NCBI GenBank assembly: GCA_020720965.1
Contig: DYNS01000137.1
Coordinates: 1 to 7,628 of the forward strand
Length of the DNA stretch: 7,628 bases
Direction of reading: 5' to 3'
DNA from: Anaerolinea sp.
Lineage (GTDB): Bacteria; Chloroflexota; Anaerolineae; Anaerolineales; Villigracilaceae
Part shown: piece after piece, positions 1 through 5,037 of the stretch
How the letters are laid out: each line of letters begins with the position of its first letter
How positions within the stretch are numbered: position 1 is the first letter of the stretch
Translations under genes and position numbers: made by a program
The notes under the pieces: model-generated
What the model was told of the DNA's origin: nothing
Databases searched by the model: none
What the model saw: only the letters and a program-made list of their open reading frames with translations

Positions 1-268
1 GCTCCGACGCCTGCCTGGCGGCGGCAACCCCAAACTGCTCAAAACGGTCACGACGGCGGGCTTCTTTGGCATCCATAAACTTGGAGGGGTCAAAATTCTT
101 CACTTCGCAGGCAATTTGCACCAGCCACTCCGACTGCCAATTTTTGGTATCAAACAAAGTGATGGGACCCACACCAGACACCCCAGCGATGGCATTCCGC
201 CAGGTTTCTTGCACGCTCAAGCCCAGGGGGTTCACCGTCCCCATGCCGGTAATGACAATTTTTTCCAT
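1..268 (-). CDS. fabF: Beta-ketoacyl-ACP synthase II (FabF), N-terminal part
   Basis: Start of a KAS-II type condensing enzyme, which elongates acyl-ACP with malonyl-ACP in cytosolic type II fatty acid synthesis. About 89 residues are visible before the left edge. They begin MEKIVITGMGTVNPLG, the typical first strand and glycine turn of FabF, followed by a TW..a..G.SGvgpIt.FD segment, an AcEVKnFDPskFmdakEArRRDRF segment and the start of the Q..vAAArqA helix, all characteristic of this family. The catalytic Cys-His-His residues lie outside the window, so activity cannot be judged. The ATG is supported by a GGAGG ribosome binding site 4 nt upstream. It lies 34 nt behind the threonine-synthase-like gene on the same strand and is probably the distal gene of that transcript. 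FabB or another KAS of the same fold is the only serious alternative. Confidence 0.9.
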   Translation of the reverse strand, partial: MEKIVITGMGTVNPLGLSVQETWRNAIAGVSGVGPITLFDTKNWQSEWLVQIACEVKNFDPSKFMDAKEARRRDRFEQFGVAAARQASE

Positions 269-272
269 GCTG

Positions 273-277
273 CCTCC
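273..277 (-). promoter_or_regulatory. Ribosome binding site of fabF
   Basis: GGAGG on the minus strand, 4 nt before the fabF ATG. It is the clearest Shine-Dalgarno site of the left gene string and fixes the fabF start at 268. Confidence 0.75.
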
Positions 278-302
278 AAAAAGATGAAGTAATGCTCGTT
301 TC

Positions 303-1406
303 TTAGCCTTCAAACTTGCCACCAGAACCGGTAAGAACCACCACGACCGGGTCTGGCAGGCGAGCAATGACCTGTTTAAGCGCCGCAAAAGCAATGGCGG
401 AAGTCGGCTCTACGTATAACCCCCGTTGAAGAAGTTCGTCACGAGCCGGTAGAATCTCCGTTTCCTCTACCGCAACAAACTCCGCTGTACCCTGCTCTGC
501 CATCTGAAGCAGCGCCTGCGCCCTCAGCGGAGAGCGGACACGCACACCTTCCGCCAGGGTGGGGCGTTCCACCACAAAACCCATCGCCTGATAGCCCAAG
601 GAGGTCATCGTCCACAGCGGGGCGCAGGCAACCGCCTGCACGCCGACCATGCGCGGGATGCGCTCTATCAACCCGGCGCGGCGCAGCGCGTCAAACCCGC
701 GATACATTCCCAGAAACAAACCTCCCTGCCCAACGGGGCAAAGCACCGCGCCAGGGGCAGAACCCAACTGTTCGTATATCTCATACGCGGCGGTGGCGTA
801 GCCAGGCAGGTTTACCGGCAAGGCGGCGTGGCTGGCATAGGCAACGGGGTTGCTGCCGGGGGGACGCAGGTCTCTTTCCAGCGCGGAGGTCACATCGGCG
901 CGGGTTCCGGGGATGGGGTGAATATGAGCGCCGTAGTTTTCAATCTGTCCCCGCTTGGGTCCCGAGGCGGCTTCCGGGACGTAGATGTGGGCTTGCATTC
1001 CGGCGCGGGCGGCGTAAGCAGCAAAAGACGCGCCCGCGTTGCCGGAGGAATCTTCCACTGCCTGGAGAATGCCGCGCCCCTGCAAAAAAGTGGCGATGAG
1101 GGCGCTGCCCCGGTCTTTGAAGGAGCCGGTGGGGTTGAGATGCTCTGCCTTAAAAGCAACCTGCCTCCCGAAGGCTTCTGCCCATAGAAGGGGGGTGAGT
1201 CCTTCGCCCAGGGTAACGGGAGCCTGGTGCGGGTCGATTGCGGTGAAGGTGTGACGGTAGCGCCAAAGCCCCGGCTGAGATGTATCCACCTGGGCGAGGT
1301 CAAATTCCCAGGGGGCAACATCCAACAGCCCGCCACATTGGGGGCAGCGGTGCGGAGCGCCTTGAACAGGGTAAGGGCGGCGGCAGTTGGTGCAGGCAAT
1401 GGTCAT
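303..1406 (-). CDS. Threonine-synthase-like PLP-dependent enzyme with N-terminal zinc ribbon
   Basis: A 367-residue fold-type II PLP enzyme of the threonine synthase/threonine dehydratase family. Counted from the chosen start, residues 5-24 form a zinc ribbon (C5-x2-C8 and C21-x2-C24). NPTGSFKDRG carries the PLP lysine (about K97), SSGNAG (120-125) is the substrate/cofactor loop, and GQGG (226-229) binds the PLP phosphate. The C-terminus ends in the usual TGSGGK-type glycine loop. Threonine synthase converts O-phosphohomoserine to threonine. However, the usual G(Q)KT segment before the EI helix reads LPGYATAAYEI here, so the substrate is not secure. Two in-frame ATGs exist, at 1412 and 1406. 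I chose 1406 because AAGGA sits 6 nt before it and the codon forms an ATGA overlap with the stop of the acetyltransferase gene. From 1412 the protein is 369 residues. It is probably translationally coupled to the upstream gene. Confidence 0.85.
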   Translation of the reverse strand: MTIACTNCRRPYPVQGAPHRCPQCGGLLDVAPWEFDLAQVDTSQPGLWRYRHTFTAIDPHQAPVTLGEGLTPLLWAEAFGRQVAFKAEHLNPTGSFKDRGSALIATFLQGRGILQAVEDSSGNAGASFAAYAARAGMQAHIYVPEAASGPKRGQIENYGAHIHPIPGTRADVTSALERDLRPPGSNPVAYASHAALPVNLPGYATAAYEIYEQLGSAPGAVLCPVGQGGLFLGMYRGFDALRRAGLIERIPRMVGVQAVACAPLWTMTSLGYQAMGFVVERPTLAEGVRVRSPLRAQALLQMAEQGTAEFVAVEETEILPARDELLQRGLYVEPTSAIAFAALKQVIARLPDPVVVVLTGSGGKFEG

Positions 1407-1939
1407 TTCCATTCCTTTTGCAAGAGGGCGTAGTGATATTCGCTGCCGTATGCGCCCTTGAACCAGATGTTTTCTACCAGGTGGGCTTCGCGCCGAAAGC
1501 CAATGCGTTGCAAGAGGGCTTGGGATGCGGTATTTTGCACGTCACATTCTGCCACCAGGCGGTGAAAGTTTTGGCGCCGGAAGAGTTCCTCAATGAGGGC
1601 GCGGGTGGCTTCCTGGGCGTAGCCTTTGCCCCAATACGCCTGCGCGAGGGTGATGCCGATGTATGCCTGACGGGGGTCAGACTGGAAGGGGTGAAGGGCA
1701 ATATCGCCAATCATTTCGCCGTTGTCGTGGCGTTGCAGGGCGAGCTGTAACCATTCGCCGGGGGTGATGAGGCGGTTCTGCATCTCTTCCACAAAGGCGA
1801 GGGCTTTTTCTGGCGGGTAGGGGATGTCCCAGCCCTGGTAGCGGGCGACTTGTGGGTCGTTGCGGTAGGCGAGGAAGGCGGGTAAATCTGCGGTGGTGAA
1901 GGGACGGATGAGCAGGCGCAGGGTGGGGATGGTAAGCAT
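1403..1939 (-). CDS. GNAT-family N-acetyltransferase (RimJ/RimL type)
   Basis: A 178-residue acetyltransferase that transfers acetyl from acetyl-CoA to an amine; the acceptor is unknown. It begins MLTIPTLRLLIRPFTTADL, the usual 'T.RL.lRp....D' opening of the RimJ/RimL branch. The motif A pyrophosphate loop is QAYWGKGYA (100-108), followed by the helix EATRALIEELF. The motif B region has ECDVQN (131-136) and ALLQRIGF (141-148), the 'N..S..ll.klGF' signature. The C-terminus FKGAYGSEYHYALL is also typical. The frame is open to an ATG at 1981, but that would overlap moaE by 40 nt and add an arginine/proline-rich tail with no family match. I therefore place the start at 1939, 2 nt after the moaE stop. 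Members modify ribosomal proteins, antibiotics or small metabolites; nothing here decides which. Confidence 0.85.
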   Translation of the reverse strand: MLTIPTLRLLIRPFTTADLPAFLAYRNDPQVARYQGWDIPYPPEKALAFVEEMQNRLITPGEWLQLALQRHDNGEMIGDIALHPFQSDPRQAYIGITLAQAYWGKGYAQEATRALIEELFRRQNFHRLVAECDVQNTASQALLQRIGFRREAHLVENIWFKGAYGSEYHYALLQKEWK

Positions 1940-1941
1940 GG

Positions 1942-2394
1942 TTATTCGCCTGGGGTGGGGTGATATTCGCCTTCGACCCATTCTTCGCCATCGGGTTTAA
2001 TTTCTTTCTTCCAGACTGGCACAATTTCCTTCAGACGGTCTATGCCGTAGCGAGCGGCTTCAAAAACGCCGGTGTCGCGGTGGGCGGCAGTGCAGGCAAT
2101 GAGGATGGTTGGGGTGCGGGGATACAGTCTCCCGATGCGCTGAACGATGACGATGCCCTGCACTGTTTCCCATCGGGCGCGGATTTCCTGGGCGACCTGG
2201 CGCATTTTGGCTTCTGCCATCGGCTGATAGGCTTCGTATTCCAGGTAGGTGGTCTGGTGCGGGTCGCCGCGCTCGGTGATGCCGCGTACCATGCCGGTAA
2301 ATATCGCCGCCGCGCCTGTGCCGTCATCGGTGATTGCTTGCAGGAGGGTATTGAGGTCTATTTCGTCTTGGGTAATGGATGTAATTGTTTTCAT
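1942..2394 (-). CDS. moaE: Molybdopterin synthase catalytic subunit MoaE
   Basis: Large subunit of molybdopterin synthase, which with thiocarboxylated MoaD inserts two sulfurs into cyclic pyranopterin monophosphate to make molybdopterin. The 150 residues match the family length. Visible motifs are FTGMVR (32-37), LEYEAY (51-56), QRIGRL (85-90), AAHR (103-106), FEAARYGIDRLKE (111-123) and PVWKKE (126-131). Lysines K122 and K129 have the spacing of the active-site pair known from E. coli MoaE (K119/K126). The gene follows moaD by 21 nt and precedes the acetyltransferase gene by 2 nt. No convincing Shine-Dalgarno precedes the ATG (the upstream bases are C-rich), so translation may depend on coupling to moaD. 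Confidence 0.96.
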   Translation of the reverse strand: MKTITSITQDEIDLNTLLQAITDDGTGAAAIFTGMVRGITERGDPHQTTYLEYEAYQPMAEAKMRQVAQEIRARWETVQGIVIVQRIGRLYPRTPTILIACTAAHRDTGVFEAARYGIDRLKEIVPVWKKEIKPDGEEWVEGEYHPTPGE

Positions 2395-2415
2395 GGGGAA
2401 GGGGTCCGTTTGCGT

Positions 2416-2664
2416 TTAGCCACCAGAAACGGGGGGGAAGAAGGCGACTTCGGCGGCGGGGGGGATGGGGTCTTCGTCAAAGCGGTATTCGTGATTGATG
2501 GAGGCGAGGCAGTGTTCCAATAGACCGGCTAAGGCGGGGCGTTGTTGGATGAGCAGGCTTTTAAGTTGGGCGATGGTTGTGCCTGGGGGCAGTTCCATCT
2601 CCAGGGCGCGGGTAGCGGCACGGTCGCGCAGGGTGGCGAAGAAGAGGATTTTGGTGGGGGACAT
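2416..2664 (-). CDS. moaD: Molybdopterin synthase sulfur-carrier subunit MoaD
   Basis: An 82-residue ubiquitin-fold sulfur carrier. Its C-terminal Gly-Gly is adenylated and converted to a thiocarboxylate that supplies the dithiolene sulfurs to MoaE. The sequence shows the KILFFATLRD first strand, the TIAQLKSLLIQQ helix, a central ASINHEYRFDED turn, and the hallmark AEVAFFPPVSGG ending directly before the stop. It lies 13 nt after moaC and 21 nt before moaE. The ATG at 2664 gives the normal family length. Bases before it (CCGCTCCT) contain no Shine-Dalgarno. A ThiS-like or tungsten-cofactor MoaD is possible in principle, but the direct moaC/moaE context favours the molybdopterin role. Confidence 0.95.
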   Translation of the reverse strand: MSPTKILFFATLRDRAATRALEMELPPGTTIAQLKSLLIQQRPALAGLLEHCLASINHEYRFDEDPIPPAAEVAFFPPVSGG

Positions 2665-2677
2665 AGGAGCGGATTTT

Positions 2678-3154
2678 TTATTCGAGGGTTACATCGCCGG
2701 ATTTGCCGCCGCGCTTTTGCAGCAGGCGAATGTTTTGGATGCGGATGGTTTTTTCAGCGGCTTTGGTCATGTCGTAGATGGTGAGGGCGGCGACAGAAAC
2801 GGCGGTGAGGGCTTCCATTTCTACACCGGTTTTGCCCACTGTTTGGGCAGAGGCGGTAATTTGCACGCCAGGCAGGGCTTCGTCCAGGGTCAGTTCCACG
2901 TCCACTTTGGTGAGGGCGAGGGGGTGACAGAGCGGAATCAGGTCGGCGGTGCGTTTCGCCGCCATGATTCCGGCAATTTGAGCGGTGGTAAGCGGGTCGC
3001 CTTTTTTCATTTGCCCATCGCGCAGCAGGGCAAAGGTTTCGGGCTTCATTACCACTTCGCCGCCTGCCACTGCCAGCCGAGGAGTATCGGGCTTGGGAGC
3101 AACATCTACCATCTGAATAGAGCCGGAGGGGGTAAGGTGAGTGAGGGAGGTCAT
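2678..3154 (-). CDS. moaC: Cyclic pyranopterin monophosphate synthase MoaC
   Basis: Converts 3',8-cyclo-7,8-dihydro-GTP, the MoaA product, to cyclic pyranopterin monophosphate. The 158 residues cover the full family length. Motifs are MVDV (15-18), LCHPLALTKV (75-84), KTGVEMEALTAVSVAALTIY (108-127), DMTKA (128-132) and a KRGGKSG loop near the end. K51, H77, E112, E114, D128 and K131 fall at the residue numbers of the E. coli active site, which strongly supports both identity and start. The frame is open upstream to 3220, but that extension would run through the promoter and into scpA and has no family match. The ATG at 3154 follows a TATAAT box by 6 nt and has no Shine-Dalgarno, so the transcript is probably leaderless. 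It is first in the string moaC-moaD-moaE; moaA and moaB/mog are not in the window. Confidence 0.96.
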   Translation of the reverse strand: MTSLTHLTPSGSIQMVDVAPKPDTPRLAVAGGEVVMKPETFALLRDGQMKKGDPLTTAQIAGIMAAKRTADLIPLCHPLALTKVDVELTLDEALPGVQITASAQTVGKTGVEMEALTAVSVAALTIYDMTKAAEKTIRIQNIRLLQKRGGKSGDVTLE

Positions 3155-3160
3155 AAGCAA

Positions 3161-3166
3161 ATTATA
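3161..3166 (-). promoter_or_regulatory. -10 box of the moaC promoter
   Basis: A perfect TATAAT on the minus strand, followed by TTGCTT and then the moaC ATG. With the usual 6-7 nt from -10 box to transcription start, the transcript would begin at or next to the A of the ATG. No TTGACA-like -35 element is seen at 16-18 nt spacing. The call rests on the consensus match and position in a 34-bp intergenic gap. Confidence 0.65.
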
Positions 3167-3174
3167 TCGTAAGG

Positions 3175-3180
3175 TATAAT
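3175..3180 (+). promoter_or_regulatory. -10 box of the scpA promoter
   Basis: A perfect TATAAT on the plus strand, followed by CCCGCCTT and then the scpA ATG at 3189. Transcription would start 0-2 nt before the ATG. No -35 consensus is visible at the expected spacing. It lies 8 bp from the opposing moaC -10 box, so the two promoters overlap. Confidence 0.65.
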
Positions 3181-3188
3181 CCCGCCTT

Positions 3189-3965
3189 ATGGATTTGAAC
3201 ATCGCCAGCCACCAAACCAATCATTACCAGGTGCAAACTCCTGTTTACGCCGGACCTTTGGACTTATTACTGCAACTCATCGAAAGAGCGGAGTTGGATA
3301 TTACCGCCCTCTCCCTGGCAATGGTGACAGACCAATACCTGCAACACATCCGCGCCCTGCCGCAAGCCCGCGCGGAGGAGATTTCTGCCTTTCTGGTTAT
3401 CGCCGCCAAACTGATTCAAATCAAATCTGAGGCATTGCTGCCGCGCCCGCCTGCCCGCGAAGCCGGAGAAGAAGACCCCGCCGAAAATTTGGCACGTCAG
3501 CTTCGCATTTACAAGCGGTTTAAGGAAATTGCCAACTGGCTGGAAACGCGAGAGAAAAGTGGGCTGCGCTCTTACCTGCGGCTTGCCCCGCCCCCCAAAA
3601 TTGAGGGGCGCTTAGACTTAAGCGACATCACTCTGGAAGACCTTCTCCGCGCCGCCGAGGGGGTCTTTCTCAGCGAAAGGGAAAAACAATCCCTGGGCAC
3701 GGTCATCTCCGCCCCCAAAGTCACCATCCGGGAGAAAATCGCCTACATTGCGGAACGCCTGCGGAGCGGAGAAGCATCCTCCTTTCGGGCGCTCACCGCC
3801 TCGGCAAAATCGCGGCTGGAGGTGGTCGTGACCTTCCTCGCCATGCTGGAGTTGATTAAGCGCTACCGCATCTCTGCCCGGCAAGATGCCATCTTTGGCG
3901 ATATTGCCCTGGAGCGCAGCCCGGACTGGAACCCGGAAGAAGAATTTGACCTGGAGTTTGAATAA
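3189..3965 (+). CDS. scpA: Segregation and condensation protein A (kleisin ScpA)
   Basis: Kleisin subunit of the bacterial SMC-ScpAB condensin. It bridges the SMC heads and helps compact and segregate the chromosome. The protein has 258 residues. The N-terminal kleisin domain shows YAGPLDLLLQLIERAELDI (20-38), VTDQYLQHI (46-54) and EEISAFLVIAAKLIQIKSEA (63-82), the helices that contact the SMC neck. A charged linker (about 85-150) leads to the C-terminal winged helix: SRLEVVVTFLAMLELIKRYR (208-227) and ARQDAIFGDI (230-239), which binds the SMC cap. The acidic tail is EEEFDLEFE. The ATG is preceded by no Shine-Dalgarno but by a -10 box 8 nt upstream, so the message is probably leaderless. The usual partner gene scpB does not follow: the gene ends in a hairpin terminator and faces a convergent vanZ-like gene. 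Confidence 0.95.
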   Translation: MDLNIASHQTNHYQVQTPVYAGPLDLLLQLIERAELDITALSLAMVTDQYLQHIRALPQARAEEISAFLVIAAKLIQIKSEALLPRPPAREAGEEDPAENLARQLRIYKRFKEIANWLETREKSGLRSYLRLAPPPKIEGRLDLSDITLEDLLRAAEGVFLSEREKQSLGTVISAPKVTIREKIAYIAERLRSGEASSFRALTASAKSRLEVVVTFLAMLELIKRYRISARQDAIFGDIALERSPDWNPEEEFDLEFE

Positions 3966-3990
3966 AAAATGGGCTAAAAGCCCATTTTTT
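3964..3990. terminator. Bidirectional intrinsic terminator between scpA and the vanZ-like gene
   Basis: A perfect 12-bp inverted repeat, AAAAAATGGGCT with AGCCCATTTTTT, around a 3-nt AAA loop. The GC-rich core (GGGC/GCCC) is flanked by an A-tract and a T-tract, so each strand reads as hairpin plus U-run. It begins within the scpA stop codon. Its left arm also holds the stop codon and last two codons of the convergent gene. Confidence 0.9.
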
Positions 3991-4348
3991 TCTTAACCCA
4001 GCCTGCCAAAAGCAAGCCCAACGCTGCCCCCAAATTATCAAACAACAAAACATCTTGCAGGCTGGGAAAACGCCCCGGCGTAAGCGACTGATGCAACTCG
4101 TCCGAGGCGGCGTAAAGAAGAGCCAGCAACCAGGCAAGCCAGGCGCGTTGGGGTTTCCAACCCAGGGCGTGCCAGTAAGAAACCGCCAACATGCCATACC
4201 CCGCCATGTGACCACCCTTCTTAAACAGCCTATCCCAAAGCCCCAAATCGGGCAGGTTTTTACCGGGCGTGGCAGAAAAGGCGAAGATAAGCGCCATCAT
4301 CACAACGGCGGGAAGCCAACGGGGTACAATCCAATTTCGGCGCAACAT
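3974..4348 (-). CDS. VanZ-like family membrane protein
   Basis: A 124-residue predicted inner membrane protein of the VanZ-like family. The family is named after the teicoplanin-resistance accessory protein VanZ; the biochemical role of most members is unknown. Four hydrophobic segments are visible, at about 10-27, 46-63, 68-84 and 103-118. Family motifs are IFAFSATPG (20-28), KGGHMAGYGML (44-54), YAASDELHQSLTPGR (79-93) and DVLLFDNLGAALG (99-111). The DE-HQ pair and PGR are the conserved core. The lysine-rich tail (WVKKKMGF) is encoded partly by the terminator stem. The ATG has no Shine-Dalgarno but a TAGAAT box 6 nt upstream. It is not near any glycopeptide-resistance genes, so a resistance role should not be assumed. 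Confidence 0.88.
   Translation of the reverse strand: MLRRNWIVPRWLPAVVMMALIFAFSATPGKNLPDLGLWDRLFKKGGHMAGYGMLAVSYWHALGWKPQRAWLAWLLALLYAASDELHQSLTPGRFPSLQDVLLFDNLGAALGLLLAGWVKKKMGF
4325..4330 (+). promoter_or_regulatory. Possible -10 box for the pabB-pabC remnant
   Basis: TACAAT on the plus strand, about 50 nt before the GTG at 4381 and inside the vanZ-like coding region. It matches TATAAT at five of six positions, but no -35 element is evident, so this is a weak call. Confidence 0.25.
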
Positions 4349-4354
4349 GCGCCC

Positions 4355-4360
4355 ATTCTA
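4355..4360 (-). promoter_or_regulatory. -10 box of the vanZ-like gene promoter
   Basis: TAGAAT on the minus strand, followed by GGGCGC and the ATG at 4348. It has the same 6-nt spacing as TATAAT before moaC and predicts transcription starting at the initiation codon. No -35 consensus is visible. Confidence 0.55.
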
Positions 4361-4380
4361 CCGCAGCGCGAGGCAAAACC

Positions 4381-5037
4381 GTGAAACCGGGCATACATCA
4401 GGCGCTTTTACGCCAAAACGAAAACTGGCTCTTGTTTACACACCCACAAGAAATCCTTCAAACCCAGCAACTGACCGAAGTTCTCCCCGCCCTACGCTAC
4501 CTGGAAACTCAGGTGGAAAAGAATGGGCTGCATGCCGTTGGCTTTCTTTCCTATGAAGCCGCCCCAGCCTTCGACCCTGCCTTGCAGGCTTTACCCGCCC
4601 CCGGCTTTCCCCTGCTCTGGTTCGGACTGTACCCGCCGCCTGCTTCCGTTTCGCTGCCTGCCCTGCCCCCCAACCTGCTCAACCTGCGCTGGAAGCCCGA
4701 TACATCCCGCCGCGCCTATCAAAACGCCATTCGGGAAGTCAAAAAGCAAATCGCATCCGGCAACACTTACCAGGTCAATTACACCTTGGTCACTCCGCCG
4801 GTTGGATGCGGTTTGTTGGCGGGGACGTTTCGGGCTTGGCTTTTGCAAAGCGGGCAAATAAAAGAGCAAGTCCTCCGTGTGGAGGACTTGCCGCAGTGTA
4901 AAACGTTGTATCGCATTAATTCTATTCGCCGGTGGCAAAAAGTGAGCCTTAGCCCCCCGCCAGGCGAAGGAGAGCCTCTGGAACCCAAAAGCCGCCCATA
5001 CCTGCCAGCGCCGCCGCGAGGGAGAGAAGAAAGATGA
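4381..5037 (+). pseudogene. Internally deleted pabB-pabC fusion (aminodeoxychorismate synthase/lyase remnant)
   Basis: An open frame of 218 codons starting at a GTG with GAGG 7 nt upstream. Residues 1-135 match the N-terminal part of aminodeoxychorismate synthase component I (PabB): AVGFLSYEAAPAFD (52-65) and the first motif of the chorismate-binding domain, YQNAIREVKKQIASGNTYQVNYT (113-135, only the start shown by QVNYT). From residue 136 the sequence becomes the C-terminal end of a class IV aminotransferase-fold lyase (PabC): TPPVGCGLLAGTFRAWLL (138-155), VEDL (167-170) and RINSIRRW (178-185). Everything between is absent: the catalytic chorismate-binding core and the lyase PLP lysine. The natural fusion makes 4-aminobenzoate for folate. 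This product should lack both activities. Residues after about 190 are low-complexity and overlap the 3' end of ecfT on the other strand. The frame is intact across the junction, so this is a real in-frame deletion or an assembly collapse. Confidence 0.75.
4855..4891 (-). terminator. Intrinsic terminator of the ECF transporter genes
   Basis: A perfect 11-bp inverted repeat (GCAAGTCCTCC 4866-4876 and GGAGGACTTGC 4881-4891) with a 4-nt loop. On the minus strand it is followed by the T-rich run CTCTTTTATTT. It stands 57 nt past the ecfT stop. No U-run follows on the plus strand, so it works in one direction only. It lies inside the coding sequence of the opposite-strand PabC-like fragment. Confidence 0.75.

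Noticed and set aside
1940..1981. N-terminal extension of the acetyltransferase to an ATG at 1981
   Set aside because: It overlaps moaE by 40 nt and adds an Arg/Pro-rich stretch absent from the family. The 1939 start follows the moaE stop by 2 nt.
1960..2523. A plus-strand open frame across moaE and moaD
   Set aside because: It spans two real genes in antisense, with Gly/Phe-rich composition expected from the complement of those codons.
2495..3172. A 225-codon plus-strand open frame opposite moaC and moaD
   Set aside because: It is antisense to two well-identified genes, rich in Gly/Arg/His, and matches no family. High G+C keeps the opposite frame open.
3155..3188. A molybdenum cofactor riboswitch ahead of moaC
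   Set aside because: The gap is only 34 bp and the transcript appears leaderless, so there is no room for an aptamer.
3155..3220. N-terminal extension of moaC to an upstream ATG at 3220
   Set aside because: It would cross the TATAAT promoter pair and the scpA start. With the 3154 start, the MoaC active-site residues match E. coli numbering.
3974..4348. Glycopeptide resistance gene
   Set aside because: VanZ-like proteins are widespread outside resistance clusters, and no vanA/H/X/R/S genes are nearby.
4591..4938. A minus-strand 115-codon frame within the pabB-pabC remnant
   Set aside because: It runs through the terminator hairpin, has no family features, and is antisense to recognisable PabB and PabC motifs.
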